Positions 25,318-32,590 of a DNA stretch of 36,959 nucleotides are shown piece after piece. Source of the DNA: Flavobacterium psychrophilum (GTDB lineage Bacteria; Bacteroidota; Bacteroidia; Flavobacteriales; Flavobacteriaceae); contig CAMCFT010000031.1 of assembly GCA_945874225.1 (NCBI GenBank), positions 1-36,959 of the forward strand, read 5' to 3'. Under the pieces are notes generated by a model that was not told the DNA's origin, did no database searches, and saw only the letters and a list, made by a program, of their open reading frames with translations. Position 1 is the first letter of the stretch. Every line of letters begins with the position of its first letter. The position numbers and the translations under genes were made by a program.

Positions 25318-25451
25318 AATAGTAGAAGAAAATCTTTGACATATAAAATGTCCTGTGATTAAATCTGTCCTCTATTTCAAGGAAATAAATTTCATAACAA
25401 TATGAAATATTTTCACAAATTTCAACCAAAGTCAGTTCAACCTCTCATTAC

Positions 25452-25493
25452 AAAATATTTCTCTGATAAAATATCGGAGAAATATTTTATCAG
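25452..25493. other. Two overlapping, mutually exclusive hairpins
   Basis: AAAATATTTCTC (25452-25463) is a perfect 12-bp inverted match to GAGAAATATTTT (25477-25488). CTGATAAAATAT (25463-25474) is a perfect 12-bp inverted match to ATATTTTATCAG (25482-25493). The arms interlock so only one hairpin can form at a time. It lies about 135 bases after the last mannan gene, followed by AAAAAAC rather than a T-run, so on the minus strand it would be T-rich. It may be a terminator or a switch. Confidence 0.6.
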
Positions 25494-25531
25494 AAAAAAC
25501 CAAATGTCAATTCAACTTTTTATTGATATAG

Positions 25532-25547
25532 TCAAAACTAGTTTTGA
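25532..25547. repeat. Perfect 16-bp palindrome
   Basis: TCAAAACTAGTTTTGA, possibly a protein-binding site. The rest of 25318-25710 contains no coding frame that I can support. Confidence 0.4.
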
Positions 25548-25710
25548 TTGATTCAATTGGATTTGGAATATAATTGGATTCTTGCTCTAGGAAGAAACGT
25601 TCCGTTCCGGCTAACTTTGCTTGGGCATGAAATCGTCAGCAAAAAGTGAACTGATTTATTAATTTTTATAGAGAGTATTTATTACAAAAAATTGATTTTT
25701 CAAGTTTATA

Positions 25711-25980
25711 TCTTCAAACTAATTTGGACTTTTCAATAGAAAGGTTTTATTTAAATTTAAACATATTCAATCATTTCATTTGACCTCCAGTAAGTTTACG
25801 GTAAGGTAAAGACAAATTAAGAAAACAAACAATAAAAAATGACAATGACTCTTTCAAGAAAAAAAGTTAACGCACAAATTTTCTTATATTTGCATAATCA
25901 AAAAGAGCTTTCTGGCTGCAGCTTCCGTCAATAAGGGGAGCAAAAGCAGAAAGGCTATCAGAAATGATAGCCTTTTTTGG
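25711..25980 (+). repeat. Long repeat unit, copy 6 (270 bp), partner of 4756-5010
   Basis: Begins TCTTCAAACTAATTTGGAC as in 4756-5010 and continues through GACAATGACTCTTTCAAG to the small RNA. Both copies are in direct orientation about 21 kb apart and enclose the MerR/SDR, Fic and mannan modules. Confidence 0.75.
25898..25980 (+). ncRNA. Repeated structured small RNA with terminator, copy 6
   Basis: The exact -7 box TATATTTG is at 25885-25892. Stems: CTTTCTG (25908-25914)/CAGAAAG (25947-25953), GCTTCC (25921-25926)/GGGAGC (25936-25941), and terminator GGCTATCA (25953-25960)/TGATAGCC (25965-25972) with six T. It is the best-preserved copy and the best reference for the family. It lies beside the integrase remnant. 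Confidence 0.65.
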
Positions 25981-26016
25981 TTTCAGCCCCGTAGTTCAAC
26001 GGAAAATAATCATATA

Positions 26017-26229
26017 TGTCCTCCTATAAGTAATCAGAAATTCAATTCGTACTTAAAAGAGATTGCTGACATTACTGGGATTGAAAAAAAACTTACCCAC
26101 CACATTGCAAGAAAAACATTTGCCTCAATTGTCCTCCTGTACAATGATATACCAATGGAAATTGTTTCAGAATTGCTAGGCCATTCAAATATGACTATTA
26201 CTCAGGAAAGATATGGTAAAATCGTTTAG
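26017..26229 (+). pseudogene. Tyrosine recombinase (phage-type integrase), C-terminal remnant
   Basis: The frame encodes CPPISNQKFNSYLKEIADI, then KKLTHHIARKTFA, VSELLGHSNMTITQERYGKIV and stop. The HxxR box (HIAR), the GH histidine and the catalytic tyrosine (ERYG) are present, while the N-terminal core-binding domain and first catalytic arginine are missing. About 70 of a usual 400 residues remain. The break is 40 bases after the T-run of small-RNA copy 6, so the integrase was probably cut by an insertion or recombination at that repeat. From 26230 to 26422 I see only AT-rich spacer. Confidence 0.9.
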
Positions 26230-26422
26230 AAAAAAGTGAGTGAAGCGATAAACAATCTGGCTTAGAGATTAAAGTAAAGCTCTCCCATCCTCCTCAAGAT
26301 AAAATATAAAATTAAAACGTACTTCTATTCTTCAGAAGGATTTATTTTGATTATTTACTCTTTCTCGGATTATTATTCGAGCATTATTTTTTAAACTTTT
26401 TGATTGTATTGACAAACAACCA

Positions 26423-27352
26423 TTATAATAAGTTCATCGATGTTCCTGCCTTTACATTAAAATTTTTATTGTTGATTTTTATAAAAACATTGATAGCACT
26501 TGTATTCACCACAATGTCTTTGTTTACAGAGAATTTTAGGTTTCTAAACGCATTGATATAATCCACCAAATCAATTTGTTTGGTGTAATATACAGCTTCA
26601 TTATTGGACAATAATTTAAAGAATTTTTCGGTTTCATCCCATTTGTTTTGGTCGGTTCCCATTTCCCAACTGTGTCCCCAAATATCCAACACCGCCAATT
26701 CTTTGGTTTGCAAAAAATCATCAATTGTTTTGTAAAACAACTCCAATTCCTTTTTATCTTTTTCAGGTTGATTGGGCTCCCAATATGCCTTTGCAAATTG
26801 GTGCATCGTTGGAAACCATCTTAAAAAATCTTTAGGAATTTCAAAATTATAAGTATCACCAACTGTTCTGGCATATTCAATTCCTAGTCCGTTCATAGCC
26901 TCAATTACAGCATCGTTGGTGTTGCCAAAAGGATAGGCCATTCCTCTCACGGGATAGCCCATCAAGCGTTCGAGTTCTTTTCTGTCTTCTACAATTTCAT
27001 AAACTAAATCTATCTTAGAAATATCAGGTAAATTGGGATGATTAGCAGTATGAACCGAAACTTCATGTCCTTTATAAAGTTCTTTTATTTCCGCTTTATT
27101 TAGATAGTCGAAATAGTTATTTGTTCCTAATTTGTTGGAATTCAAATGAAAAGTTCCAACAAGATGGTACTTATTCATCAATTTTACCAATTCTCTGTCT
27201 TGTTTTGCCCCATCATCATAGCTTAAAATTAGTGCTTTTGATTTTCCTTCTGGAAAAAGCATTTCAATTTTAATTGCACTTTTAGCTATTTCTGGATTGG
27301 TTTGAGCAGCAGCAGAAAAAGCAATCCATAGTAGTAAAATTGTTTTTTTCAT
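26423..27352 (-). CDS. Exported polysaccharide deacetylase (NodB-type)
   Basis: 309 aa from the ATG at 27352, chosen because it gives a clean signal peptide (MKKTILLLWIAFSAAAQ) and a 10-base gap to the upstream regulator; a longer frame would overlap that gene. NodB motif 1 is SYDDG with D46-D47, motif 2 HTANH gives H101 and H105, and AYPFG and DIWGHSWEM match later motifs. It is predicted to remove N- or O-acetyl groups from a surface or cell-wall polysaccharide in the periplasm. It is the third gene after a LytS-type kinase and LytTR regulator, consistent with envelope remodelling. Confidence 0.85.
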   Translation of the reverse strand: MKKTILLLWIAFSAAAQTNPEIAKSAIKIEMLFPEGKSKALILSYDDGAKQDRELVKLMNKYHLVGTFHLNSNKLGTNNYFDYLNKAEIKELYKGHEVSVHTANHPNLPDISKIDLVYEIVEDRKELERLMGYPVRGMAYPFGNTNDAVIEAMNGLGIEYARTVGDTYNFEIPKDFLRWFPTMHQFAKAYWEPNQPEKDKKELELFYKTIDDFLQTKELAVLDIWGHSWEMGTDQNKWDETEKFFKLLSNNEAVYYTKQIDLVDYINAFRNLKFSVNKDIVVNTSAINVFIKINNKNFNVKAGTSMNLL

Positions 27353-27362
27353 TGTTTGTGTT

Positions 27363-28118
27363 TTAATTATCCAACCATTTTTTGAAATCATTAACGCGAT
27401 CCCGGCTTACAATTCTGGAATCATTGTCCAAAAATTTGGTTGTAATAGAAAGCCGACTGTTAAAATAAGTACTCACTTTCTCGATGGATTGGATATGAAG
27501 AATTATTTTTCTGTTGATTCGGAAGAAGTTTTTGGGTTGCAACATTGTTTCCAGTTGGTCTAATGTATAATCAATTAGATGGTGATTTCCTTTATTGGTC
27601 ACTAAAAAAGAAAGGCTTTCTTTGGTTTCAAAATGATGAATATCTTCCGTTTTTACGGTATCGATGGATTGACCTAATTTGACCAAAAATCGTGTTTTAT
27701 ACTCTTTATTCAGTTGCTGATAAGCCGTTGCAATACTCGAAATGAGATTTTTGTTTCCAAATTGTTGTTGCTTTTTGAACTTTTCCATAGCAAATTGCAA
27801 GTCTTGTAACCCAATAGGTTTCAATAAATAATCAACGCTGTTTTGCTTGAAAGCCTGAATGGCATAATTATCGAAAGCGGTGGTGAAAACAACAGGAATT
27901 TCAAGTTCTATTTGGTTGAAAATCTCAAAACTATTGCCGTCAGCCAAATGAATGTCCATAAAGATTAAATCGGCAGTTAAACCTTCCTTGAAGGCGGTTA
28001 CAGAAGTTTTAATCGTATCAAAATACGCAATTACAGTAATCGATGAGTCTATTTTCTGCAAAAGAACGGTTAAATGTTCTGCCGATAATTTTTCGTCTTC
28101 TATAATTACAACTTTCAT
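27363..28118 (-). CDS. LytTR-type response regulator
   Basis: 251 aa. The receiver domain (1-120) has acidic pocket E7-D8-E9, phosphoacceptor D55 in DLIFMDIHLAD, and K100 in DYLLKPIG. The LytTR DNA-binding domain covers about 150-251 (FETKESLSFLVTNKGNHHLI ... FFRINRKIILHI). It follows its histidine kinase by 84 bases and the deacetylase starts 10 bases after it. Binding sites in this region could not be identified. Confidence 0.93.
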   Translation of the reverse strand: MKVVIIEDEKLSAEHLTVLLQKIDSSITVIAYFDTIKTSVTAFKEGLTADLIFMDIHLADGNSFEIFNQIELEIPVVFTTAFDNYAIQAFKQNSVDYLLKPIGLQDLQFAMEKFKKQQQFGNKNLISSIATAYQQLNKEYKTRFLVKLGQSIDTVKTEDIHHFETKESLSFLVTNKGNHHLIDYTLDQLETMLQPKNFFRINRKIILHIQSIEKVSTYFNSRLSITTKFLDNDSRIVSRDRVNDFKKWLDN

Positions 28119-28202
28119 CTGCGTATTTTTATTGTTATTTATTGGTCAGCTGGAACGCCCAATTAACCTTTATACTATTTGAATAATTAATTTATTGGCG
28201 TT

Positions 28203-29213
28203 TCATTTTTTGTGTATTAAAGGTAAAATTACTTTAAAAACTTCTCCGTTGTTATTAACTACAACTTTTTCGTCAGTAAAAAAGGAATAGCGTTGTTCAA
28301 TATTTTTCAAACCCGTTTTAGTGCTTTCTGCAACGTTGCTTCTTGGTAAAATGGGGTTTTCAATAATTAATGAATTATTCTGAGTATAAATTAAAACTTT
28401 CAACGGATTGGCTTGTGACGTTTCGTTGTGTTGAATGGTATTTTCGACCAACATTTGCAAACACATTGGTAATAAGAAATCATTTTTCTTACTTTCTTCC
28501 ACTTTAATTTCGAACAAAATACTGTCTTCAAATCGTATTTTTTGCAAGTAAATGTAGTGATTTATGAAATCCAATTCTTCTTGTAAAGGCACCAATTCAG
28601 CATTTTTGGTATCCAAAACATAGCGGTACACTTTGGCCAATTCAGTGATAAAATCGGCGGCTTTGTCCTGGTTTTTATAAACCAACGAAGTCAAAACACT
28701 TAAATTATTGAATAAGAAATGGGGATTCAATTGGTTTTTTAAGTTTTGTAATTGCGCATTAGCACTTTCGGTTTTGTATTTTTCGACTTCGAGTAAACTG
28801 TTTTTTAAGGCATTAAAAAATTCACTTCCAATTTTGACAGCCAAAAGCGCCAAAGTGAAAAGAATGGCTGGTGGAAAAATTTCCATCATTTTGCGATTAA
28901 TAATTCGGCCGTCACCAAACATTAATTGATGCAGCAAATACATCAAAGCAAACAAGGTAATTGAGGTATAAACAAACGAAAGTACACTCTGAATAATCAA
29001 CCTCTTTTTAGTGTTTTCAATCCAAGGATACTTGGTATTCAACAAGTTGTCGATAGCTTCATTTCCTTGCCAAATAATTAATACAATCGCTATAATAAAT
29101 AGTAAATCCAACTCAAAAAATTCCTCAATTCGAAAAAAAACGATTTTGAAAAAGAGTGTTATTGCAATCGCAATACCTAATTTGTTTATTATTTTAAATT
29201 TTGAATTATTCAT
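28203..29213 (-). CDS. LytS/YehU-type membrane histidine kinase
   Basis: 336 aa. Four hydrophobic segments lie in residues about 11-130, with no large extracellular domain. The His_kinase box LKNQLNPHFLFNN places the phosphorylated H165, with the ATPase N box at LVENTIQHN and a GLKNIEQRY end. This is the standard partner for a LytTR regulator, encoded next. With almost no periplasmic domain, the signal is probably sensed in or at the membrane. The small periplasmic protein just upstream could be a partner, as CpxP is for CpxA, but that is only an analogy. Confidence 0.93.
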   Translation of the reverse strand: MNNSKFKIINKLGIAIAITLFFKIVFFRIEEFFELDLLFIIAIVLIIWQGNEAIDNLLNTKYPWIENTKKRLIIQSVLSFVYTSITLFALMYLLHQLMFGDGRIINRKMMEIFPPAILFTLALLAVKIGSEFFNALKNSLLEVEKYKTESANAQLQNLKNQLNPHFLFNNLSVLTSLVYKNQDKAADFITELAKVYRYVLDTKNAELVPLQEELDFINHYIYLQKIRFEDSILFEIKVEESKKNDFLLPMCLQMLVENTIQHNETSQANPLKVLIYTQNNSLIIENPILPRSNVAESTKTGLKNIEQRYSFFTDEKVVVNNNGEVFKVILPLIHKK

Positions 29214-29322
29214 TATTTTTTCTTAAAAAATGCAATTTATAAATTAAATTTGGAAAGAAACCCTGTTTACAGATTACTTGTTTATTGGAACCCTATTTCA
29301 TAGTCGTTTGATAAGTCCTTTA

Positions 29323-29715
29323 TTACTTTGGAGGATTTCCATCGTGTGGCGGACGAGTCGTTTTTTCGAGTTCGATGTACTTGTCAAATACATTTTCAGG
29401 GATTACTTTTTTCACTTTATTATCCCTGATTTTAGCAAGTGCATCTACTTTGGATTTTTCGGGCATACGAGGTGGATTTGATTTAAAATCAATTAACTTA
29501 TCCATTTCTGTAAAAAATTCTTTGAAGGCAGCACTTACTTTTGCAGTTTGGTTTTTGTTGAGTTTGAGTGGCTGACAAATTTTTTCGTTGACCATTTTTA
29601 ACCGTTCTTCACTGGTGGGTGGTTTACGTCCTTTGCCATCGGGTTGTGGTTGAGCAAAGCACACGCTTGTAAACAAACTGATAAACAAGGCTAGTATTAC
29701 AATTTTTGATTTCAT
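29323..29715 (-). CDS. Small exported helical protein, CpxP/Spy-like
   Basis: 130 aa. The signal peptide ends near CFAQ (residues 19-22), followed by a charged proline-rich linker (PQPDGKGRKPPTSEERL). The helical region LKLNKNQTAKVSAAFKEFF resembles the LTxxQ repeat of CpxP/Spy-type periplasmic chaperones and sensors, but with only one clear motif. It lies 109 bases upstream of the histidine kinase and could be its soluble regulator or a metal-stress protein. The assignment is moderate. Confidence 0.6.
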   Translation of the reverse strand: MKSKIVILALFISLFTSVCFAQPQPDGKGRKPPTSEERLKMVNEKICQPLKLNKNQTAKVSAAFKEFFTEMDKLIDFKSNPPRMPEKSKVDALAKIRDNKVKKVIPENVFDKYIELEKTTRPPHDGNPPK

Positions 29716-29780
29716 TGTTTAATATTTTTAATTATTAATGCCAATCAAGGGTTGAATTTATAACTATTGATTTTTAGAAC

Positions 29781-29813
29781 AGACTTATGAGGTTTTTAAA
29801 ACCTCATAAGTCT
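29781..29813. terminator. Perfect 33-nt palindrome between DUF1566 and the CpxP-like gene
   Basis: AGACTTATGAGGTTTT (29781-29796) and AAAACCTCATAAGTCT (29798-29813) are 16-bp perfect inverted arms around one base. It follows the stop of the DUF1566 gene read on the minus strand. It may act as a bidirectional terminator, and similar palindromes occur as dispersed repeats in flavobacteria. Confidence 0.5.
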
Positions 29814-29882
29814 TAAAGCATCGAAAAATCTCAAATTAATTTCAACACTTGATAAACATTATTACTAATTTTATTGATTGTT

Positions 29883-31214
29883 TTATTTAATATTCCTAAC
29901 TAACCTCACATAATTCAGTATTCGTACCGCATCTCCCTGAGGAGCATTGGCATTGTAATAACCATTCCCATTTTGTGTATATCCAGTAAAATTGTTGATT
30001 TTTGGATCGCTTCGCTGACTTCCAGCACCATGAACATCTGTCCAACCCAAACCAGAATAATAGCCCATAGCTCTTCCGAAGCAAACATAAATGGCGCTTG
30101 TTCCATTTGTTGGCGTTCCCGTAGAAAAGGTAGTGTTGCTCCAATACCAAGGATAATCTGCTGCACCTCCTTCATTAGTAATCTGGGTGCAACTGAATAG
30201 AGGGTTTATTGCTGCAGAATTAGTTGTTGCAGGGGAACGGGTATAGTCAACTATGCTTTGCAATTCTTTGGTATTGGGTAAACGCCAATCTGAATATCCA
30301 GAAAATGTTAAATTTTCAGCATAACTTAATGCGTTTTCCCATGTAAGACCTGTTCCGTTATCGTTTTGCATCCACATTAAACCAGTAGCATTATCGGAAA
30401 TTGTTCCGTTTCCATTATTTACAAATTGATTTGTACCATACGATGTGTTGCCGCGAACATATAATACATAGAAATGCTTCGTTTGTCCATCTTCAGGAAC
30501 GATGTAAGTAGTAGGATACCCTTTAATTCGTCCATCTATAAAATTGAAAGCAAACATAGCTTCTAATTGTCCGTATGTTGTGCTTACATATTTTGTAGAA
30601 GTTGCTATTTGACCATCAATTACCCGCTCATTTGCAAGGCCACCATGTGAAAGAGCGTTCACATCTCCGTAACCTACAGAGAAATAATTCTCATTAATAT
30701 ATTTTACACAAGTAGACTCTCCAGGACCTGGTTCATTTCCATAAAACATACCTAGGGAATATAGCTCTTTAATAGTTGGTAAACGCCAATCTGTATGTCC
30801 ACCTGTTTTACAGGTTGCAGCACCAGCCAATGCCTCTGAATAGGTTAGTTTGTCATAGAAATTAATAGCACCGTCTCCCGTTATGTCTTCGGTTTGCTGC
30901 CACATCAACCCAGTAACCATATCTGTAACCGTACCATCACCATTTTTTACATAATTTGACGCATTTCCTGAATACATTGCATTTTGACCATAAAAGGCAG
31001 AACCAGTAGTAGGCGCAGAAATTTCAGTTGTGTTATCGTAAAATTTTGTTTGATTAGTGCTTACAATTGGATAACCCGTAATATTAGGGAGGTTGTCGGT
31101 AACAGCATCTGAACCGGTGTTATCGTTTGAACATCCTGTTAAACTTATATTCAAAAGGATTGCAACAGCTATAAAAGCTGACAAAAGCCTATTTTTATTT
31201 GTTTTTGATTTCAT
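29883..31214 (-). CDS. DUF1566 (Lcl-type) lipoprotein 1
   Basis: 443 aa. Lipobox: ISLTGCSNDN. Two DUF1566 modules are visible: VTDMVTGLMWQQTEDITGDG with WRLPTIKELYSL, and ISDNATGLMWMQNDNGTG with WRLPNTKELQSI. The conserved ATGLMW, WRLP and KELxS elements define the family, of unknown exact function; it is found in exported proteins that bind ligands or surfaces. In the first module, DITGDGAINFYD resembles a dockerin-like calcium loop. It lies directly after its paralogue (19-base gap), so the pair probably came from duplication. Confidence 0.85.
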   Translation of the reverse strand: MKSKTNKNRLLSAFIAVAILLNISLTGCSNDNTGSDAVTDNLPNITGYPIVSTNQTKFYDNTTEISAPTTGSAFYGQNAMYSGNASNYVKNGDGTVTDMVTGLMWQQTEDITGDGAINFYDKLTYSEALAGAATCKTGGHTDWRLPTIKELYSLGMFYGNEPGPGESTCVKYINENYFSVGYGDVNALSHGGLANERVIDGQIATSTKYVSTTYGQLEAMFAFNFIDGRIKGYPTTYIVPEDGQTKHFYVLYVRGNTSYGTNQFVNNGNGTISDNATGLMWMQNDNGTGLTWENALSYAENLTFSGYSDWRLPNTKELQSIVDYTRSPATTNSAAINPLFSCTQITNEGGAADYPWYWSNTTFSTGTPTNGTSAIYVCFGRAMGYYSGLGWTDVHGAGSQRSDPKINNFTGYTQNGNGYYNANAPQGDAVRILNYVRLVRNIK

Positions 31215-31233
31215 TTTTTTGAAATTCTATAGA

Positions 31234-32463
31234 TTATTTACTATTTCTCACCAATCTTACATAATTCAATACTCTTTCTTCTCCTGCACCTGTTCCAACA
31301 GTCTTGCTGTCGAAACGCACAGCACCAGCACCGTGAAGATTTTCACCGTTTCCGTCTTCTGCTTGTCCAACAGCCACATACCATGCAGAAGGATAAGAGC
31401 CATTTGCCATTGACATAGCCGAAGTGCTTGTCCAATAATAAGGATAGTCTGCCTTTCCACCATCATTTTTAATGGCGGTACAACTGAATAGTGCATTTAT
31501 TGCCGGGCCGACATTAGCAGCTTTTGTTGCATAAGGCGAACGTGTGTAATCTACAAGGCTTTGAAGTTCCTTTACATTTGGGACACGCCAATCGTTGTGC
31601 CCCAGATAATTTGCTGTATTCTGCGTTTGAGCATAGGCGAGTGCATGTTCCCAATCCATTCCTGAACCGTTGTCGTTTTTTTGCCACATCAGGCCGGTAG
31701 CTAAATCGGAAATAGTACCATCATTGTTGTTTTGGAATAAATTGACGCCATACGAAAGATTGCCGCGTACACAACGAACAAAGTGTTTTGGACCTACACT
31801 GATACTGTAAGATTTAATATGTCCGGTGCCAAAATTCACACCGAAGGCAAGTTCTGCACCGGGTGTTTCCCCAGTTACATTGCCCATTAGTCCGGTATAT
31901 TTGTCGCTACTCCAGAATATTGCGTGACTAAGGTCTTGTTCATCTGTATATTTAATATCAAAATATTTTGTATCAATATAAGGCCATCCGACACTTACAT
32001 TCCATAAAGAGTATAGCTCCTTGATGGTCGGTACTCTCCAGTCGCTGTAACCACCGTAGTTTTGTTTGTTCAGATTGTCAACCACAGTTTGAGTTTCTGC
32101 CCAATAATACGCACCACCAAAAGTCGGTTTTTCATAGGTTTTCTGCCAAGTTAAGCCGGTAACTTCGTCTTTTACCGTAAGTCCATCGCTGCTTTTGGTG
32201 TAAGCAGGAGTTGTATGTGTAAACTGAGCATCCTGTCCGAAAAATGCTGCTCCCAAAACAGGGGTGATACTGTTGCCGGTGGCATCCCAAATTCCGGTTT
32301 GACTTGTGCCTACAATTGGATAGGAACCGGCATAAGCCGCTGCTCGTGGAACTACTTGTAAATCACCACTAATTGTAGATGAATTATCATCTGGTTTACT
32401 GCAACCAATAATAGTACTAGCTATTGCAATGCTAATTACATAAATAAATTTTAAATTTTTCAT
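31234..32463 (-). CDS. DUF1566 (Lcl-type) lipoprotein 2
   Basis: 409 aa. Lipobox: ASTIIGCSKPDD. Two modules match the paralogue downstream: VKDEVTGLTWQKT with WRVPTIKELYSLW, and ISDLATGLMWQKNDNGSGMD with WRVPNVKELQSL. The C-terminal NYVRLVRN is shared with paralogue 1. An exact TATTTTTG -7 box (32494-32487) precedes it, so these two genes may have their own promoter. No function is assigned beyond surface lipoprotein. Confidence 0.85.
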   Translation of the reverse strand: MKNLKFIYVISIAIASTIIGCSKPDDNSSTISGDLQVVPRAAAYAGSYPIVGTSQTGIWDATGNSITPVLGAAFFGQDAQFTHTTPAYTKSSDGLTVKDEVTGLTWQKTYEKPTFGGAYYWAETQTVVDNLNKQNYGGYSDWRVPTIKELYSLWNVSVGWPYIDTKYFDIKYTDEQDLSHAIFWSSDKYTGLMGNVTGETPGAELAFGVNFGTGHIKSYSISVGPKHFVRCVRGNLSYGVNLFQNNNDGTISDLATGLMWQKNDNGSGMDWEHALAYAQTQNTANYLGHNDWRVPNVKELQSLVDYTRSPYATKAANVGPAINALFSCTAIKNDGGKADYPYYWTSTSAMSMANGSYPSAWYVAVGQAEDGNGENLHGAGAVRFDSKTVGTGAGEERVLNYVRLVRNSK

Positions 32464-32486
32464 TTCAATTGTATTTTAATTTTTGT

Positions 32487-32494
32487 CAAAAATA
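32487..32494 (-). promoter_or_regulatory. -7 box of the DUF1566 gene pair
   Basis: TATTTTTG on the minus strand matches TAnnTTTG exactly and lies 23 bases before the ATG at 32463. A -33 TTTG was not found at the expected distance (TTTT is). Confidence 0.4.
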
Positions 32495-32590
32495 GTATCT
32501 CTATAATACAGTTAAAAGGTTAAAGTTGTTGAGTTGTAAAAAAACCGTGTTGAATCGTTAACTATTTATTTTCAATGTTTTATTTGCTTC

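Noticed and set aside
25986..26010. GCCCCGTAGTTCAACGGA looks like the 5' end and D-arm of a tRNA
   Set aside because: No anticodon arm, T-arm or acceptor 3' strand follows. It may be a tRNA fragment left by integration but cannot be called a tRNA gene.
27353..27391. Longer start for the polysaccharide deacetylase
   Set aside because: It overlaps the response-regulator gene and hides the signal peptide; the ATG at 27352 is better.
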